From Mycolicibacterium insubricum (GTDB lineage: Bacteria; Actinomycetota; Actinomycetes; Mycobacteriales; Mycobacteriaceae): a DNA stretch of 64,000 bases. Each line of letters opens with the position of its first letter. The stretch's first letter is position 1. Below, in pieces: positions 51,868 through 63,396 of this stretch. The position numbers were made by a program, and so were the translations under genes. The DNA lies in NCBI RefSeq assembly GCF_010731615.1, contig NZ_AP022618.1, positions 3,286,001 to 3,350,000 of the forward strand, written 5' to 3'. Below the pieces are notes generated by a model. That model was not told the DNA's origin and searched no databases. It saw only the letters and a list, made by a program, of their open reading frames with translations.

Positions 51868-53601
51868 ATGGCCGTGTCCGTACAGATGCCCGCACTCGGT
51901 GAGAGCGTCACCGAGGGGACCGTCACCCGCTGGCTCAAGCAGGAGGGCGACCCGGTCGCGGTCGACGAGCCGCTGCTGGAGGTGTCCACCGACAAGGTTG
52001 ACACCGAGATCCCGTCGCCGGTGGCCGGCGTCCTGACCAAGATTGTTGCCGCCGAAGACGATGTGGTCGAGGTCGGCGGCGAGTTGGCGGTCATCGGCGA
52101 GGCCGGCGAGGCGCCCCCGGCCGCGCCCGCGCCCGAGCCGGCGGCAGCCCCCGCGCCCGCTGCGGCACCGGAGCCGGCGCCCGCTGCGGCACCGGCTGCA
52201 CCCGCGGCGACCCAGACTCCCTCGCCGTCGGTCGCCACCGCCGCCGCCGCGGCGTCGATCGTGATGCCCGAGCTCGGCGAGTCGGTCACCGAGGGCACGG
52301 TGACCCGCTGGCTGAAGAAGGTCGGCGACCCGGTCGCGGTCGACGACCCGCTGGTCGAGGTGTCCACCGACAAGGTCGACACCGAGATCCCGTCGCCGGT
52401 CGCCGGCGTGCTGTTGTCGATCACCGCCGAGGAAGACGTCGTCGTCCCGGTCGGCGGCGAGCTCGCCGTGGTCGGTGCCGCCGACGCCGCGCCCGCTCCG
52501 GCTCCCGCCGCACCCGCGCCCGCTCCGGCTCCGGCTCCGGAGCCCAAGCCCGAACCTGCGCCGGAACCCAAGCCGGCCCCGGCCGCCGCCGCACCGGCGG
52601 CACCTGCCCCGGCCGCGGCCGCGCCGTCGGCCGGTGACGACGGCCCGTACGTCACCCCGCTGGTGCGCAAGCTGGCCGCCGAGCACAACGTCGACCTGTC
52701 CGCCGTCACCGGCACCGGTGTCGGCGGGCGCATCCGCAAGCAGGATGTGCTGGCCGCCGCCGAGGCCCAGAAGCCCGCCGCGGCTCCGGCTGCCGCCCCC
52801 GCGACCGCGGCGCCCGCCGCTGCCGCACCGACCCCGTCGGTACCCGCGGTCTCCTCGGCCCCGAGCCCGCTGGCCCACCTGCGCGGCACCACCCAGAAGG
52901 CCAGCCGGATCCGGCAGCTCACCGCGAAGAAGACCCGCGAGTCGCTGCAGGCCACCGCGCAGCTGACCCAGACCCACGAAGTCGACATGACCAAGATCGT
53001 GTCGCTGCGGGCCCGCGCCAAGGACGCCTTCGCCGAGCGGGAGGGCGTCAACCTGACCTACCTGCCGTTCATCGCCCGCGCGGTGATCGACGCGCTCAAG
53101 CAGCACCCGAACGTCAACGCCAGCTACAACGAGGACACCGCCGAGATCACCTATTTCGACGCCGAGCACCTCGGCTTCGCGGTGGACACTGAGCAGGGCC
53201 TGCTGTCGCCGGTCGTGCACAACGCCGGTGACCTGTCACTGGGTGGTCTGGCCCGGGCCATCGTCGACATCGCCGCCCGCGCCCGCTCGGGCAACCTGCG
53301 GCCCGACGAGCTGTCCGGCGGCACCTTCACCATCACCAACATCGGCAGCCAGGGCGCACTGTTCGACACCCCGATCCTGGTCCCGCCGCAGGCCGCCATG
53401 CTGGGCACCGGCGCGATCGTCAAGCGCCCGCGCGTCATCGTCGACGACTCCGGCAACGAGTCGATCGGTGTCCGTTCGGTCTGCTACCTGCCGCTGACCT
53501 ATGACCACCGGCTGATCGACGGCGCGGACGCCGGCCGGTTCGTCACCACCATCAAGCGACGCCTGGAAGAGGGCGCGTTCGAGGCCGAACTCGGCCTGTA
53601 G
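51868..53601 (+). CDS. dlaT: Dihydrolipoamide acyltransferase (E2), two lipoyl domains
   Basis: 577 aa. E2 of the mycobacterial pyruvate dehydrogenase complex, also linked to antioxidant defence in M. tuberculosis. Two lipoyl domains, each with the [11 protein letters not shown] lipoylation loop (Lys43 and Lys169), are joined by Ala-Pro linkers. A peripheral-subunit-binding domain ([17 protein letters not shown]) and an acyltransferase core ending with DHRLIDG and its His/Asp follow. AGGAG precedes ATG 51868; the longer open frame upstream is pepB's shadow. Lipoylation by the nearby LipB and LipA is expected. Confidence 0.96.
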   Translation: MAVSVQMPALGESVTEGTVTRWLKQEGDPVAVDEPLLEVSTDKVDTEIPSPVAGVLTKIVAAEDDVVEVGGELAVIGEAGEAPPAAPAPEPAAAPAPAAAPEPAPAAAPAAPAATQTPSPSVATAAAAASIVMPELGESVTEGTVTRWLKKVGDPVAVDDPLVEVSTDKVDTEIPSPVAGVLLSITAEEDVVVPVGGELAVVGAADAAPAPAPAAPAPAPAPAPEPKPEPAPEPKPAPAAAAPAAPAPAAAAPSAGDDGPYVTPLVRKLAAEHNVDLSAVTGTGVGGRIRKQDVLAAAEAQKPAAAPAAAPATAAPAAAAPTPSVPAVSSAPSPLAHLRGTTQKASRIRQLTAKKTRESLQATAQLTQTHEVDMTKIVSLRARAKDAFAEREGVNLTYLPFIARAVIDALKQHPNVNASYNEDTAEITYFDAEHLGFAVDTEQGLLSPVVHNAGDLSLGGLARAIVDIAARARSGNLRPDELSGGTFTITNIGSQGALFDTPILVPPQAAMLGTGAIVKRPRVIVDDSGNESIGVRSVCYLPLTYDHRLIDGADAGRFVTTIKRRLEEGAFEAELGL

Positions 53602-53606
53602 AGCCG

Positions 53607-54512
53607 ATGGCGCCCGACCGGTCCGTCGTCGCGATCGCCGGCTCGTCGGGCCTGATCGGTTCGGCGCTGGCGGTGGCGCTGCGCGACGCCGGCCGGCCGG
53701 TGCTCCGGCTCGTCCGGCGTCCCCCGGCCGGGCCGGACCAGCGGTACTGGAACCCCGACACCGGCGAGCTGGACCCCGGCGTCCTCGACGGCGTCGCGGC
53801 AGTGGTGAACCTGTGCGGTGCCCCGGTTGCCGGGCGGCGGTGGTCGGGGGCCTATCAGCAGCAGCTGCGCAACAGCCGCATCATCCCGACCGACGTGCTC
53901 GCGACGGCCGTCGCCCGAGCCGGCGTTCCCGTGCTGGTCAACGGCAGTGCGATCGGCTTCTACGGGGACACGGGATCCCGCGCGGTCGACGAAACCGCCT
54001 GCGCCGGTGCAGGATTCCTGTCCGGACTGTGTGTGGACTGGGAGGCCGCGACCGCCCCGGCCGCGGACGCCGGCGCCCGGGTGGTCAACATCCGCACCGG
54101 CCACGTGCTGTCGGCCACCGGCGGCCTGCTCGGGGCGCTGCGGCCGCTGTTCCGGCTCGGCCTGGGTGCCCGGTTCGGCGACGGGCGCCAGTACCTGTCC
54201 TGGATCAGCCTGGCGGACACCGTTGCGGCGCTGCAGCTGATCATCGACGACCCGGGGATATCCGGGCCGGTGAATCTGACCGGGCCCGAACCGGTCACCA
54301 ATGCCGAGTTCACCACCGCACTGGGCCGGGCGCTGGGCCGGCCGACACCGCTGCGGGTGCCGGGTTTCGCCGCCCGGGCGCTGCTGGGCGAGTTCGCCGA
54401 GGAGGGTCTGCTGACCGGCCAGCGGGTGTTGCCCGCGGCGCTGGCCGCCGCCGGATTCCAGTTCCGGCACAACACCCTCGGCGAGGCCCTGGACTACGCG
54501 GTCCGCGGGTAG
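53607..54512 (+). CDS. TIGR01777-family SDR epimerase-like protein (Rv2216)
   Basis: 301 aa. N-terminal NAD(P)-binding [14 protein letters not shown], the [10 protein letters not shown] strand, [12 protein letters not shown] and a C-terminal substrate domain with [16 protein letters not shown]. Specific substrate unknown; the family is annotated as nucleoside-diphosphate-sugar epimerase-like. Begins five bases after dlaT, as in M. tuberculosis, so probably cotranscribed with it. Confidence 0.9.
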   Translation: MAPDRSVVAIAGSSGLIGSALAVALRDAGRPVLRLVRRPPAGPDQRYWNPDTGELDPGVLDGVAAVVNLCGAPVAGRRWSGAYQQQLRNSRIIPTDVLATAVARAGVPVLVNGSAIGFYGDTGSRAVDETACAGAGFLSGLCVDWEAATAPAADAGARVVNIRTGHVLSATGGLLGALRPLFRLGLGARFGDGRQYLSWISLADTVAALQLIIDDPGISGPVNLTGPEPVTNAEFTTALGRALGRPTPLRVPGFAARALLGEFAEEGLLTGQRVLPAALAAAGFQFRHNTLGEALDYAVRG

Positions 54513-55810
54513 ATCCCGGCGGCCGGGTCCGCGGTGATCTGCTCGGTTTCGGCGTCGTAGTCATACAGCTCGCCGTAGCGGCCCCAGTCGACGGCGGTGT
54601 CGAGTTGCCGGCGCGCGTCCTCGGGTCCGAAGCCGCGGCGCAGCACGTCCAGGAAGAACCCGGCCCGCAGGGTCCCGTCGGCGGAGGCGCCCAGGGCCCG
54701 GCAGACGGTCCGGACCAGCGGCGCGCGCTCGCGGGCCTGCGCCGCGAAAATCTGCTTGCTGCGCCGGATGTCGGCCGTGGTGAACTCCACGCCGACCGGT
54801 GTCACCGAGATGCGGCCGGCGCTGACGGTAATGAACCCGAGCAGCTCCGCGGCGTCGACCAGCGGCAGCAGATCGTCGAGTTCGAAGTTGAGCTCGGCTG
54901 CGATATCGGGCAGATCGAGGTGTCCGCCGGCGGCGTGGGCGATCTGCACCAGGCCGGCCAGCCCGCCCACCGAGGCCTCCGGCAGCGGCCGGCCGGTGGC
55001 GCTCGCCGCGGCGGGCGCGGGCGCCGGTGCGGACCCGGCGGCGCCGGTCAGCAGCGCGTACAGCTTGTCGACGACGGCTTCGAACCCGGCGGCGCGCCGG
55101 TCCCGCGGCCGGTCCAGGCCGACGGTCAGCTCGGCGCGGATGCGGCCGGGGTTGGCGCCGAGCACGATCACCCGGTCGGCCAGCAGCACGGCCTCTTCGA
55201 TGTTGTGGGTGACCAGGCAGATGGCCTTGGTGGGGAACTCGTTCCCCGACCACAGCTGCATCAGTTCGTTGCGCAGGTTCTCCGCGGTCAGCACGTCCAG
55301 CGCCGAGAACGGCTCGTCCATCAGCAGCAGATCCGGTTCGAGCACCAGGGCGCGGGCGAATCCGACGCGCTGGCGCATGCCGCCAGAAAGCTCCTTGGGA
55401 TAGGCGGATTCGAAGCCGTCCAGGCCGATGGTGTCGATGGCGGCCAGCGCCCGGGTCCGGCGTTGGGCGGGTGGCACCCCGCGGGCGGCCAACCCGAGTT
55501 CGACGTTGTCCTGCACGGTCAGCCACGGCATCAGGGCGAAGGTCTGAAACACCATCGCGGTGCCCGGGTTGGCGCCGTTGAGCTCCCGGCCGCGGTAGCC
55601 GACCATCCCGGAACTCGGTGCGATCAGTCCGGCGATGGTACGCAGCAGGGTGGATTTGCCGGAGCCGGACCGGCCCAGCAGCGCGACGATCTCCCCCTCG
55701 CGCAGGTCGAGGTTGATGTCGTCGAGCACCAGCAGCTGCTCGCCCGACGGTCCGGGGAAGCTCTTGGTGAGGTGATCGAGCGAGACGATCACCGGAGTGT
55801 TGTCGGTCAT
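54494..55810 (-). CDS. ABC transporter ATPase with AAA-associated C-terminal domain
   Basis: 438 aa. NitT/TauT-class ATPase: Walker [10 protein letters not shown], signature LSGGMRQR, Walker B LLLMDEP and switch THNIEEA. After about residue 260 an extra C-terminal domain follows a proline-alanine linker (helical, with [15 protein letters not shown]), typical of the AAA-associated type found with fused permeases. Overlaps the end of the SDR gene by 19 bases on the opposite strand. The partner permease lies 20 bases upstream. No substrate-binding protein is encoded nearby, so the substrate is unknown. Confidence 0.88.
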   Translation of the reverse strand: MTDNTPVIVSLDHLTKSFPGPSGEQLLVLDDINLDLREGEIVALLGRSGSGKSTLLRTIAGLIAPSSGMVGYRGRELNGANPGTAMVFQTFALMPWLTVQDNVELGLAARGVPPAQRRTRALAAIDTIGLDGFESAYPKELSGGMRQRVGFARALVLEPDLLLMDEPFSALDVLTAENLRNELMQLWSGNEFPTKAICLVTHNIEEAVLLADRVIVLGANPGRIRAELTVGLDRPRDRRAAGFEAVVDKLYALLTGAAGSAPAPAPAAASATGRPLPEASVGGLAGLVQIAHAAGGHLDLPDIAAELNFELDDLLPLVDAAELLGFITVSAGRISVTPVGVEFTTADIRRSKQIFAAQARERAPLVRTVCRALGASADGTLRAGFFLDVLRRGFGPEDARRQLDTAVDWGRYGELYDYDAETEQITADPAAGIYPRTA

Positions 55811-55830
55811 CGGTGGTTCTCCCGTTCGGG

Positions 55831-57570
55831 TCAGGCCGGCGAGTAGCGGCGTTCGGCGAGCACGTAGAGGCGCCGCCAGAGGGTGCGGTTGGTGCCGACG
55901 ACGAACATGCTCATCACCATGACGCCGACCAGGATTCGGCCCCAGTCGCCGTCGGCGGTGGCGGCGGTGATGTAGGAGCCCAGGCCGGTGGCGGTCAGCG
56001 TCTGGCCGCGGTAGGTGACCACCTCGGCGACGATGGACGCGTTCCAGGCGCCGCCGGCCGCGGTGATGCCGCCGGTGACGTAGCCGGCGAAGATCGCGGG
56101 CAGGATCAGCCGGCGCCATTTCAGCGCGGTCGGCAGCCCCAGGTTGGCGGCGGCCTCGCGCAGGTCATTGGGGATGGCGCTGGCACCGGCGATGACGTTG
56201 AACAGGATGTACCACTGCGAGCCGAGCGCCATCAGCACGATGCCGCCGATGTCGAGGCTGACGCCGGTGGCGATCAGGGCGGCGGTCACCAGCGGGAACA
56301 GGAAGTTCGCCGGGAACGAGGCCAGCACCTGGACCACCGGCTGGGCCAGCCGGGATACCCGCGGGTTCATCCCGATCCACACCCCGACCGGCACCCAGAT
56401 CAGCGTGGACACCACCACGACGACGGCGACCCGCGCGAAGGTGGCCAGGCCGAGCAGCCCGGCGTGGCCGACTTCGGCGAACCCCACGCCGTCGTGGATG
56501 AACCTCACCGCACGGTAGGCGCCGTAGCCGATGATGGCGGCCACGGCCGCGGCGAACACGACATCGCCGAGTCGGCGGCGCGCCACGGGAGTGCGCAGCG
56601 GGTGGTCGGCCACACCGAAGACCGCCATCACCCGGTCCAGCGGGTACACCAGGTGCCCGAGCGGTCGGCCGACCAGACGCGGGAGCCGGGACCGGCGCAG
56701 CACCTCGAGGGTGAGGCTGCGCGGTGCCTCCGCGGATTCGGACTCCTCCACCCGGAACCGTTCGGCCCAGGCCGTCAGCGGCCGCCAGAATGCCACGTTG
56801 ACCGCGATGACCAGCGCGATCATCACCAGGATCGCCAGCCCCACCCGGCCCAGTTCCCCATTGTCGCCGGCGGCCGCGACATAGGCGCCGATGCCGGGCA
56901 GCGCGAATTGGTGCCCGTTGACGCTGAGTGCCTCCGAGGCGGTCAGGAAGAACCAGCCGCCGCCGAAGCTCATCATGCCGTTCCAGACCAGCGGGATCAT
57001 CCCGCCGGGCAGGTCGACCCGCCAGAACCGTTGCCAGCGCGACAGCCGCAGCAACCGGGACGCCTCGTCGAGGTCGCGCGGCTGCGACTTCAGCGAGTAG
57101 TAGAACGCGAACGTCATGTTCCACGCCTGCGAGGTGAAGATCGCGAAGACCGACGCGCATTCCAGGCCGAGCTGCGAGCCCGGGAACAGCGCGATGAACC
57201 CGGTGACGGTGATCGACAGGAAGCCCAGGATCGGCACCGACTGCAGGACGTCCAGCGCCGGGACGAGGACCTTCTCGGCGCGGCGCGAGCGGGCGGCCGC
57301 GGTGGCGTAGACGAAGGTGAACACGATCGAGACGCCGAGCGCGATGAACATCCGCAGCAGCGAACGGGCCGCGTAGTAGGGCAGATTCGCCGGGTCGGTG
57401 GACGCCGACGGCGGCGCGGTGTCGACGGTCCACGGCACGCTCGCACCGGAGCCCACCCGGACGAGCAGCCAGACCAGCGCGGCGGTGCCGACGAAGACGG
57501 CGGCGTCGGCGGTGCGGCTGCGGATGGGCCGGGCGGCAGCCCGGGCGGGAACGGAGGCAAGCGAAACCAT
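55831..57570 (-). CDS. ABC transporter permease, two fused permease domains
   Basis: 579 aa, with two copies of the inner-membrane permease domain in one chain (about residues 70–270 and 355–560). Each has the EAA-type loop ([39 protein letters not shown]). Starts [16 protein letters not shown] candidate leader peptide and hairpin lie upstream. Probable import of a nitrate-, sulfonate- or cyanate-like compound by family resemblance; not established by the sequence. Confidence 0.85.
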   Translation of the reverse strand: MVSLASVPARAAARPIRSRTADAAVFVGTAALVWLLVRVGSGASVPWTVDTAPPSASTDPANLPYYAARSLLRMFIALGVSIVFTFVYATAAARSRRAEKVLVPALDVLQSVPILGFLSITVTGFIALFPGSQLGLECASVFAIFTSQAWNMTFAFYYSLKSQPRDLDEASRLLRLSRWQRFWRVDLPGGMIPLVWNGMMSFGGGWFFLTASEALSVNGHQFALPGIGAYVAAAGDNGELGRVGLAILVMIALVIAVNVAFWRPLTAWAERFRVEESESAEAPRSLTLEVLRRSRLPRLVGRPLGHLVYPLDRVMAVFGVADHPLRTPVARRRLGDVVFAAAVAAIIGYGAYRAVRFIHDGVGFAEVGHAGLLGLATFARVAVVVVVSTLIWVPVGVWIGMNPRVSRLAQPVVQVLASFPANFLFPLVTAALIATGVSLDIGGIVLMALGSQWYILFNVIAGASAIPNDLREAAANLGLPTALKWRRLILPAIFAGYVTGGITAAGGAWNASIVAEVVTYRGQTLTATGLGSYITAATADGDWGRILVGVMVMSMFVVGTNRTLWRRLYVLAERRYSPA

Positions 57571-57603
57571 GCGCGGGTCACCCCGGCTTTCCGGTTTGGG
57601 CGC

Positions 57604-57643
57604 GACGGTGGTGCGCGGTGATCAGCCGATCACGCGCACCGTC
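57604..57643 (-). promoter_or_regulatory. Hairpin between leader peptide and ABC permease (possible attenuator)
   Basis: Near-perfect inverted repeat with the four-base loop AGCC (57624–57627): 57604–57623 pairs with 57628–57643, with a bulged G and a few unpaired bases. On the minus strand it lies between the leader ORF stop and the permease start, the layout of a transcription attenuator. There is no T-run. Confidence 0.42.
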
Positions 57644-57665
57644 ACGGCGACGGGTCAGGAGCCTG

Positions 57666-57734
57666 TCAGAACCGGATCCGGGCGGCGGTGTGCACTGACG
57701 ACCGACCGGACCCGCGACTACTTCCCTCGATCAT
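57666..57734 (-). CDS. Candidate 22-aa leader peptide ahead of the ABC transporter
   Basis: A GGGAGG ribosome site about ten bases before the ATG at 57734 opens a 22-codon frame rich in Ser, Arg and Gly and ending ARIRF before TGA. It sits 96 bases upstream of the permease start and is followed by the hairpin above. It is too short for homology and I do not recognise a family. A leader role is inferred. Confidence 0.35.
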   Translation of the reverse strand: MIEGSSRGSGRSSVHTAARIRF

Positions 57735-57874
57735 CGGCACTCACCTCCCAGCGTCTGCCCGCGCGCCGTCGTTCGGTGCGCTGCCGGGGCGAACCCTACG
57801 TTCGCCGCGCCGCCCGGGTCAAGCCGAATCACCTGCGGGATTGCGGACAATGCGGCGCGCGTAGCGTGAGGCAG

Positions 57875-58582
57875 ATGACGCCTTCCATCCGGTCCTCGAC
57901 CGCCCCGGTCGACGTCCGCAACCTGGGGCTGATCGACTACACCGCGGCCTGGGATCTGCAGCGGGAGTTGGCCGACGCCCGGGTGGCCGGCGGCCCGGAC
58001 ACCCTGCTGCTGCTGCAACATCCGCCGGTGTACACCGCGGGACGGCGCACCGAGGCCCATGAACGGCCGTTCGACGGCACACCCGTCATCGACACCGACC
58101 GCGGCGGCAAGATCACTTGGCATGGGCCCGGGCAGTTGGTGGGCTATCCGATCATCGGCCTCACCGAACCCCTGGATGTGGTGAATTTCGTTCGGCGCCT
58201 TGAGGAATCGTTGATCGAGGTGTGTGCGACATTCGGCCTGGACGCCGGGCGGGTGGACGGGCGGTCCGGGGTGTGGCTGCCCGACGACGGCCTGCGCCGC
58301 ACGCGCAAGATCGGGGCGATCGGGATCCGCGTTGCCCGCGGCGTCACCCTGCACGGGTTCGCGCTGAACTGCGACTGCGATCTGAGCGCCTTCGGCGGCA
58401 TCATCCCGTGCGGCATCGCCGACGCCGGTGTCACCTCGCTGACCGCCGAGCTGGGCCGACGGGTGAGCGTCGACGACGTGCGCGCGCAGGTCGCCGACGC
58501 GGTGTGCCGGGCCCTGGACGGAGAGCTGCCCGTCGCCGAGCACAACCTGACCGAGGCCAGCCGCGTAGCATCACAGCCGTGA
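57875..58582 (+). CDS. lipB: Octanoyl-[ACP]:protein N-octanoyltransferase
   Basis: 235 aa. Transfers octanoate to lipoyl-domain lysines. [27 protein letters not shown], the catalytic lysine in [10 protein letters not shown] and catalytic cysteine in FGGIIPCGI are all present. The ATG at 57875 has GAGG upstream. Overlaps lipA by four bases (GTGA). Targets would include DlaT and GcvH. Confidence 0.95.
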   Translation: MTPSIRSSTAPVDVRNLGLIDYTAAWDLQRELADARVAGGPDTLLLLQHPPVYTAGRRTEAHERPFDGTPVIDTDRGGKITWHGPGQLVGYPIIGLTEPLDVVNFVRRLEESLIEVCATFGLDAGRVDGRSGVWLPDDGLRRTRKIGAIGIRVARGVTLHGFALNCDCDLSAFGGIIPCGIADAGVTSLTAELGRRVSVDDVRAQVADAVCRALDGELPVAEHNLTEASRVASQP

Positions 58583-59553
58583 GTATCGATCCCGGGAACC
58601 GCAAGCTGCTCCGGCTGGAGGTGCGCAACGCGCAGACCCCGATCGAACGCAAACCCTCGTGGATCAAGACCCGCGCCAAGATGGGCCCGGAGTACACCGA
58701 GCTGAAGTCCCTGGTGCGGCGGGAGGGCCTGCACACGGTGTGCGAGGAGGCCGGCTGCCCCAACATCTACGAGTGCTGGGAAGACCGCGAGGCCACCTTC
58801 CTGATCGGCGGCGACCAGTGCACCCGGCGCTGCGACTTCTGCCAGATCGACACCGGTAAGCCGGCCGAGTTCGACCGTGACGAGCCGCGCCGGGTGGCCG
58901 AGAGCGTGGCCACCATGGGGTTGCGCTACGCGACGGTGACCGGGGTCGCCCGTGATGATCTGCCCGACGGCGGTGCCTGGCTTTACGCCGAAACCGTGCG
59001 CGTCATCAAGGAGTTGAACCCGGGCACCGGGGTGGAGCTGCTGGCGCCGGACTTCAACGGTGACGAGGATCTGCTGCGCGAGGTCTTCGAGACCCGCCCG
59101 GAGGTGTTCGCGCACAACGTCGAGACGGTGCCGCGGATCTTCAAGCGGGTCCGCCCGGCGTTCCGCTATCAGCGCAGCCTCGACGTGCTGACCGCGGCGC
59201 GCGAGTTCGGTCTGGTGACCAAGTCGAACCTGATCCTCGGTCTGGGTGAGACCCCCGAGGAGGTCCGCGAGGCGCTGGCCGACCTGCTCGACGCCGGCTG
59301 CGACATCGTCACCATCACCCAGTACCTGCGACCCTCGGCCCGCCACCATCCCGTCGAGCGCTGGGTCAAGCCCGAGGAGTTCGTCGAGCATCAGCGCTTC
59401 GCCGAGGAACTCGGCTACGCCGGGGTGCTGGCCGGGCCCCTGGTCCGCTCGTCGTATCGAGCGGGCCGGCTGTACGCGCAGGTGATGGCCTCGCGCGCGG
59501 CGGCCCAAACCGGTGCCGCGGCGTCGGTGCCGAACGCCGCCGCCGTATCCTGA
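58579..59553 (+). CDS. lipA: Lipoyl synthase
   Basis: 324 aa radical-SAM enzyme that inserts sulfur into octanoyl lysines. The auxiliary cluster motif ([12 protein letters not shown]) comes first, then the radical SAM box CTRRCDFC, the [12 protein letters not shown] strand, the RPSARHHPV loop and the C-terminal RSSYRAG arginine-serine motif that binds the auxiliary cluster. GTG 58579 overlaps lipB. Confidence 0.96.
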   Translation: MSIDPGNRKLLRLEVRNAQTPIERKPSWIKTRAKMGPEYTELKSLVRREGLHTVCEEAGCPNIYECWEDREATFLIGGDQCTRRCDFCQIDTGKPAEFDRDEPRRVAESVATMGLRYATVTGVARDDLPDGGAWLYAETVRVIKELNPGTGVELLAPDFNGDEDLLREVFETRPEVFAHNVETVPRIFKRVRPAFRYQRSLDVLTAAREFGLVTKSNLILGLGETPEEVREALADLLDAGCDIVTITQYLRPSARHHPVERWVKPEEFVEHQRFAEELGYAGVLAGPLVRSSYRAGRLYAQVMASRAAAQTGAAASVPNAAAVS

Positions 59554-59557
59554 ACCC

Positions 59558-60316
59558 ATGGCAAAACCCCGTAACGCTGCCGAGACGAAGGCGGCCAAGG
59601 CCGAGGCCCGCAAGGCCGCCAAGGCGGCGTCCAAGGCGCGCCGCCAGCAGCTGTGGCAGGCGTTCAACATCCAGCGCAAGGAAGATCGTCGGCTCATCCC
59701 GTACATGGTGCTGGCGTTCGTCCTGGTGGCCGGCGCCTCGGTGGCGATCGCGGTGCTCACCGGGACCGGGCCGATCAGCACCACGCTGTTCTGCGTCTTC
59801 GGGGTCGTGCTGGGTGCCCTGGTTGCGTTCATCATCTTCGGGCGCCGTGCGCAGAAGTCGGTGTACGCCAAGGCCGAGGGCCAGACCGGGGCGGCCGCCT
59901 GGGCGCTGGACAATCTGCGCGGCAAGTGGCGGGTGACCCCAGGGGTGGCCGCGACCGGGCATTTCGACGCCGTGCACCGGGTGATCGGCAAGCCCGGGGT
60001 GATCTTCGTCGCCGAGGGTGACCCGGGACGGGTGAAATCGCTGCTGGCACAGGAGAAGAAGCGCACCGCCCGGCTCGTCGGCGAGGTGCCGATCTACGAC
60101 ATCATCGTCGGCAACGACGAGGGCCAGGTTCCGCTGGCCAAGCTGGAGCGGCACCTGAATCGGTTGCCCGCCAACATCTCGGTCGCGAAGATCGACACCA
60201 TCGAGTCCCGACTGACGGCGCTGAGCACCAAGGGCGGCCCGGGCGCGATTCCCAAGGGCCCGATGCCCGGTGGCGCCAAGATGAAGGGCGTGCAGCGGCG
60301 CGTGCAAAGGCGCTGA
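59558..60316 (+). CDS. DUF4191 membrane protein (Rv2219)
   Basis: 252 aa, unknown function. A basic alanine-lysine-rich N terminus, two helices (VLAFVLVAGASVAIAVLTG and LFCVFGVVLGALVAFIIFG) and a soluble C-terminal domain (about residues 90–252) containing GVIFVAEGDPGRVKSLL. Directly downstream of lipA by four bases, as in M. tuberculosis, so likely cotranscribed. Confidence 0.88.
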   Translation: MAKPRNAAETKAAKAEARKAAKAASKARRQQLWQAFNIQRKEDRRLIPYMVLAFVLVAGASVAIAVLTGTGPISTTLFCVFGVVLGALVAFIIFGRRAQKSVYAKAEGQTGAAAWALDNLRGKWRVTPGVAATGHFDAVHRVIGKPGVIFVAEGDPGRVKSLLAQEKKRTARLVGEVPIYDIIVGNDEGQVPLAKLERHLNRLPANISVAKIDTIESRLTALSTKGGPGAIPKGPMPGGAKMKGVQRRVQRR

Positions 60317-60342
60317 GTCGGCCGGAGCTCGCAGGCCCTCTT

Positions 60343-60810
60343 CTACCGGCGGACCACGGCCGTCGCGGTGACCCGGTCCTGGACGCCGCGGCCGTCGGAG
60401 TCGGTGAACAACGCCGGCACCACCAGACCCACCAGCACGCCACGCACCAGCGCACGGCCGATCCCGACGTGCAACCGGTTGTCCACCGAGGCCACCCGCA
60501 GCCCCAGGGCCAGCTGGCCGGGGGTGAATCCGTACAGCCGTACCGAGATCACACCCAGGATCAGCCAGATCACCAGCACCGCGGTCGACAACCACTGGAT
60601 CGGGTAGATTCCGAGCGCCATCAGCAGTCCGGCCAGCCCGTAGGCGATCAGCCAGTCGACCAGCAGCGCGGCCAGCCGTCGGCCCATCCCGGCCAGCGAT
60701 CCCGGCCCGCTGGGCGGCAGGCCCATGCGCTGTCCGGGATAGTCGCCCCGGCCGGTGCCGGGTTCGGGCAGTTCCGCCCCGGACAACCAGTCCCCATATG
60801 GTCGGCTCAT
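60343..60810 (-). CDS. RDD-family membrane protein (Rv2219A)
   Basis: 155 aa. RDD domain: arginine in MGRRLAALLVDWLIAYG with the aspartate in the first helix, a second helix (IQWLSTAVLVIWLILGVI), then GFTPGQLALGLRV and the C-terminal strand-rich end. Convergent with the DUF4191 gene. ATG 60810 chosen; the frame extends to 60903, but the N terminus matches family members from here. Function unknown. Confidence 0.86.
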   Translation of the reverse strand: MSRPYGDWLSGAELPEPGTGRGDYPGQRMGLPPSGPGSLAGMGRRLAALLVDWLIAYGLAGLLMALGIYPIQWLSTAVLVIWLILGVISVRLYGFTPGQLALGLRVASVDNRLHVGIGRALVRGVLVGLVVPALFTDSDGRGVQDRVTATAVVRR

Positions 60811-60885
60811 GACCTCCAGTTTAGGTGGCCCGATTCGTGTCACCACCGACCTCACCGCGCGGCACGGCCCGGGTCCGGTGATTGT

Positions 60886-60923
60886 GTAACCTCCGCGCAA
60901 CATTTGGTTGACTGCCGCGCAAC
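60886..60923 (+). promoter_or_regulatory. GlnR-binding box upstream of glnA1
   Basis: Four five-base half-sites separated by exactly six bases each: GTAAC (60886), GCAAC (60897), TTGAC (60908), GCAAC (60919). This is the spacing of the actinobacterial GlnR box (gTnAC-n6-GaAAC repeated). It lies 100 bases before the glnA1 start, so nitrogen-limitation control by GlnR is expected. Confidence 0.8.
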
Positions 60924-61022
60924 ATCGACTTCATAGCGTCAGCCGCGAGTGATCCGCACGCTTGTGCCCGATGCAGTGCATATGCGCGACTTGGTTCGGA
61001 TACATACGCAAAGGAGCAGTTC

Positions 61023-62459
<1,437 letters not shown>

Positions 62460-62469
62460 GACAGGTGGG

Positions 62470-62506
62470 AAAAGCCGGGCGGCGCGCGAGTGCCGCCCGG
62501 CTTTTT
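62470..62506 (+). terminator. Intrinsic terminator of glnA1
   Basis: A 14-bp GC-rich stem (62470–62483 with 62492–62505) with an eight-base loop, followed by a run of Ts (62502–62506), 11 bases after the stop codon. Confidence 0.92.
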
Positions 62507-62528
62507 CTCGAGCGATAGGGTGATCGGC

Positions 62529-62945
62529 GTGGCTGCGACAACACCGAACCCCTGGCAACGCATCACCTACGCCTACGGTCGCCGGCTGCCCGACTCGATG
62601 AGGGATTGGGTGCGCCAGGACCTCACCGGCCCGGGCGCGGTCCGCCGTCACCTCATCCGGATGGCGATTCCGTCGGCGCTGGTGCTGGCTCCGGTGTGGT
62701 TGCTGCCGGCCCCGGTGTCGATCCTGCTCCAGATGACGGGACCGCTGTTCTTCTGGGCGGTGGTGATGGCGATGGCGCTGAACAAGCCGTGGCGGCGCCA
62801 CCGGCTGGCTCAGCACGGCCTGCCGATGGAGCTGATCGAGGCCAAGAAGTCCAAGCGCGCCCAACGGATGCACGACAACTACATCGAGAAGTATGGGCCG
62901 CGCCCCGAAGAGGCGCGCTGGCAGGCCAACAGCAGCCCGTTCTGA
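62529..62945 (+). CDS. DUF5313-family membrane protein
   Basis: 138 aa. NPWQRITYAYGRRLPDSMRD and WVRQDLTGPGAVRRHL are the DUF5313 opening. Two hydrophobic segments follow (LVLAPVWLLPAPVSILLQMT and FFWAVVMAMAL) and then a basic C-terminal tail. GTG 62529 has AGGG eight bases upstream. Unknown function; common in mycobacteria. Three bases separate it from dtd. Confidence 0.82.
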   Translation: MAATTPNPWQRITYAYGRRLPDSMRDWVRQDLTGPGAVRRHLIRMAIPSALVLAPVWLLPAPVSILLQMTGPLFFWAVVMAMALNKPWRRHRLAQHGLPMELIEAKKSKRAQRMHDNYIEKYGPRPEEARWQANSSPF

Positions 62946-62948
62946 CCC

Positions 62949-63386
62949 GTGCGGGTTCTGCTGCAGCGCGTCACGTCCGCGCAGGTGCACGTCGACGGTG
63001 AGGTCGTCGGGGCCATTTCGCCCGCCACCCAGGGCCTGGTGGCTCTGGTGGGTGTCACCCACACCGACGACGCCGCGGTGGCCGCCAAGCTGGCCGAGAA
63101 GTTGTGGCGGCTGCGGATCCTCGACGACGAGCGCAGCGCCGCCGATATCGGCGCCCCGATCCTGGTGATCAGCCAGTTCACCCTGTATGCCAACACTGCC
63201 AAGGGCCGGCGACCGGCGTGGAACGCCGCCGCGCCCGGGCCGGTGGCCGAACCCCTGGTCGAGGCGTTCGCCGAGGCGCTGCGGGGGCTCGGCGCCGAGG
63301 TCGCCACCGGCGTGTTCGGCGCCCATATGCACGTCGAGCTGATCAACGACGGCCCCGTGACCCTGCTCCTCGAATCAGAAAGATAG
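62949..63386 (+). CDS. dtd: D-aminoacyl-tRNA deacylase
   Basis: 145 aa. Removes D-amino acids from tRNA. Begins [19 protein letters not shown]; active-site [14 protein letters not shown] and [10 protein letters not shown] with the family Gly-Pro motif are present. In M. tuberculosis dtd lies elsewhere (Rv1897c). GTG 62949 start; 10 bases before the acyl-CoA dehydrogenase. Confidence 0.94.
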   Translation: MRVLLQRVTSAQVHVDGEVVGAISPATQGLVALVGVTHTDDAAVAAKLAEKLWRLRILDDERSAADIGAPILVISQFTLYANTAKGRRPAWNAAAPGPVAEPLVEAFAEALRGLGAEVATGVFGAHMHVELINDGPVTLLLESER

Positions 63387-63396
63387 AGTGATCTAT

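Noticed and set aside
50151..53051. 966-codon open frame on the minus strand across pepB and dlaT
   Set aside because: GC-rich antisense shadow of two well-supported plus-strand genes, with low-complexity translation and no family match.
57571..57874. Riboswitch upstream of the ABC permease
   Set aside because: No resemblance to riboswitch cores I know (M-box was considered); the leader peptide plus hairpin explains the layout better.
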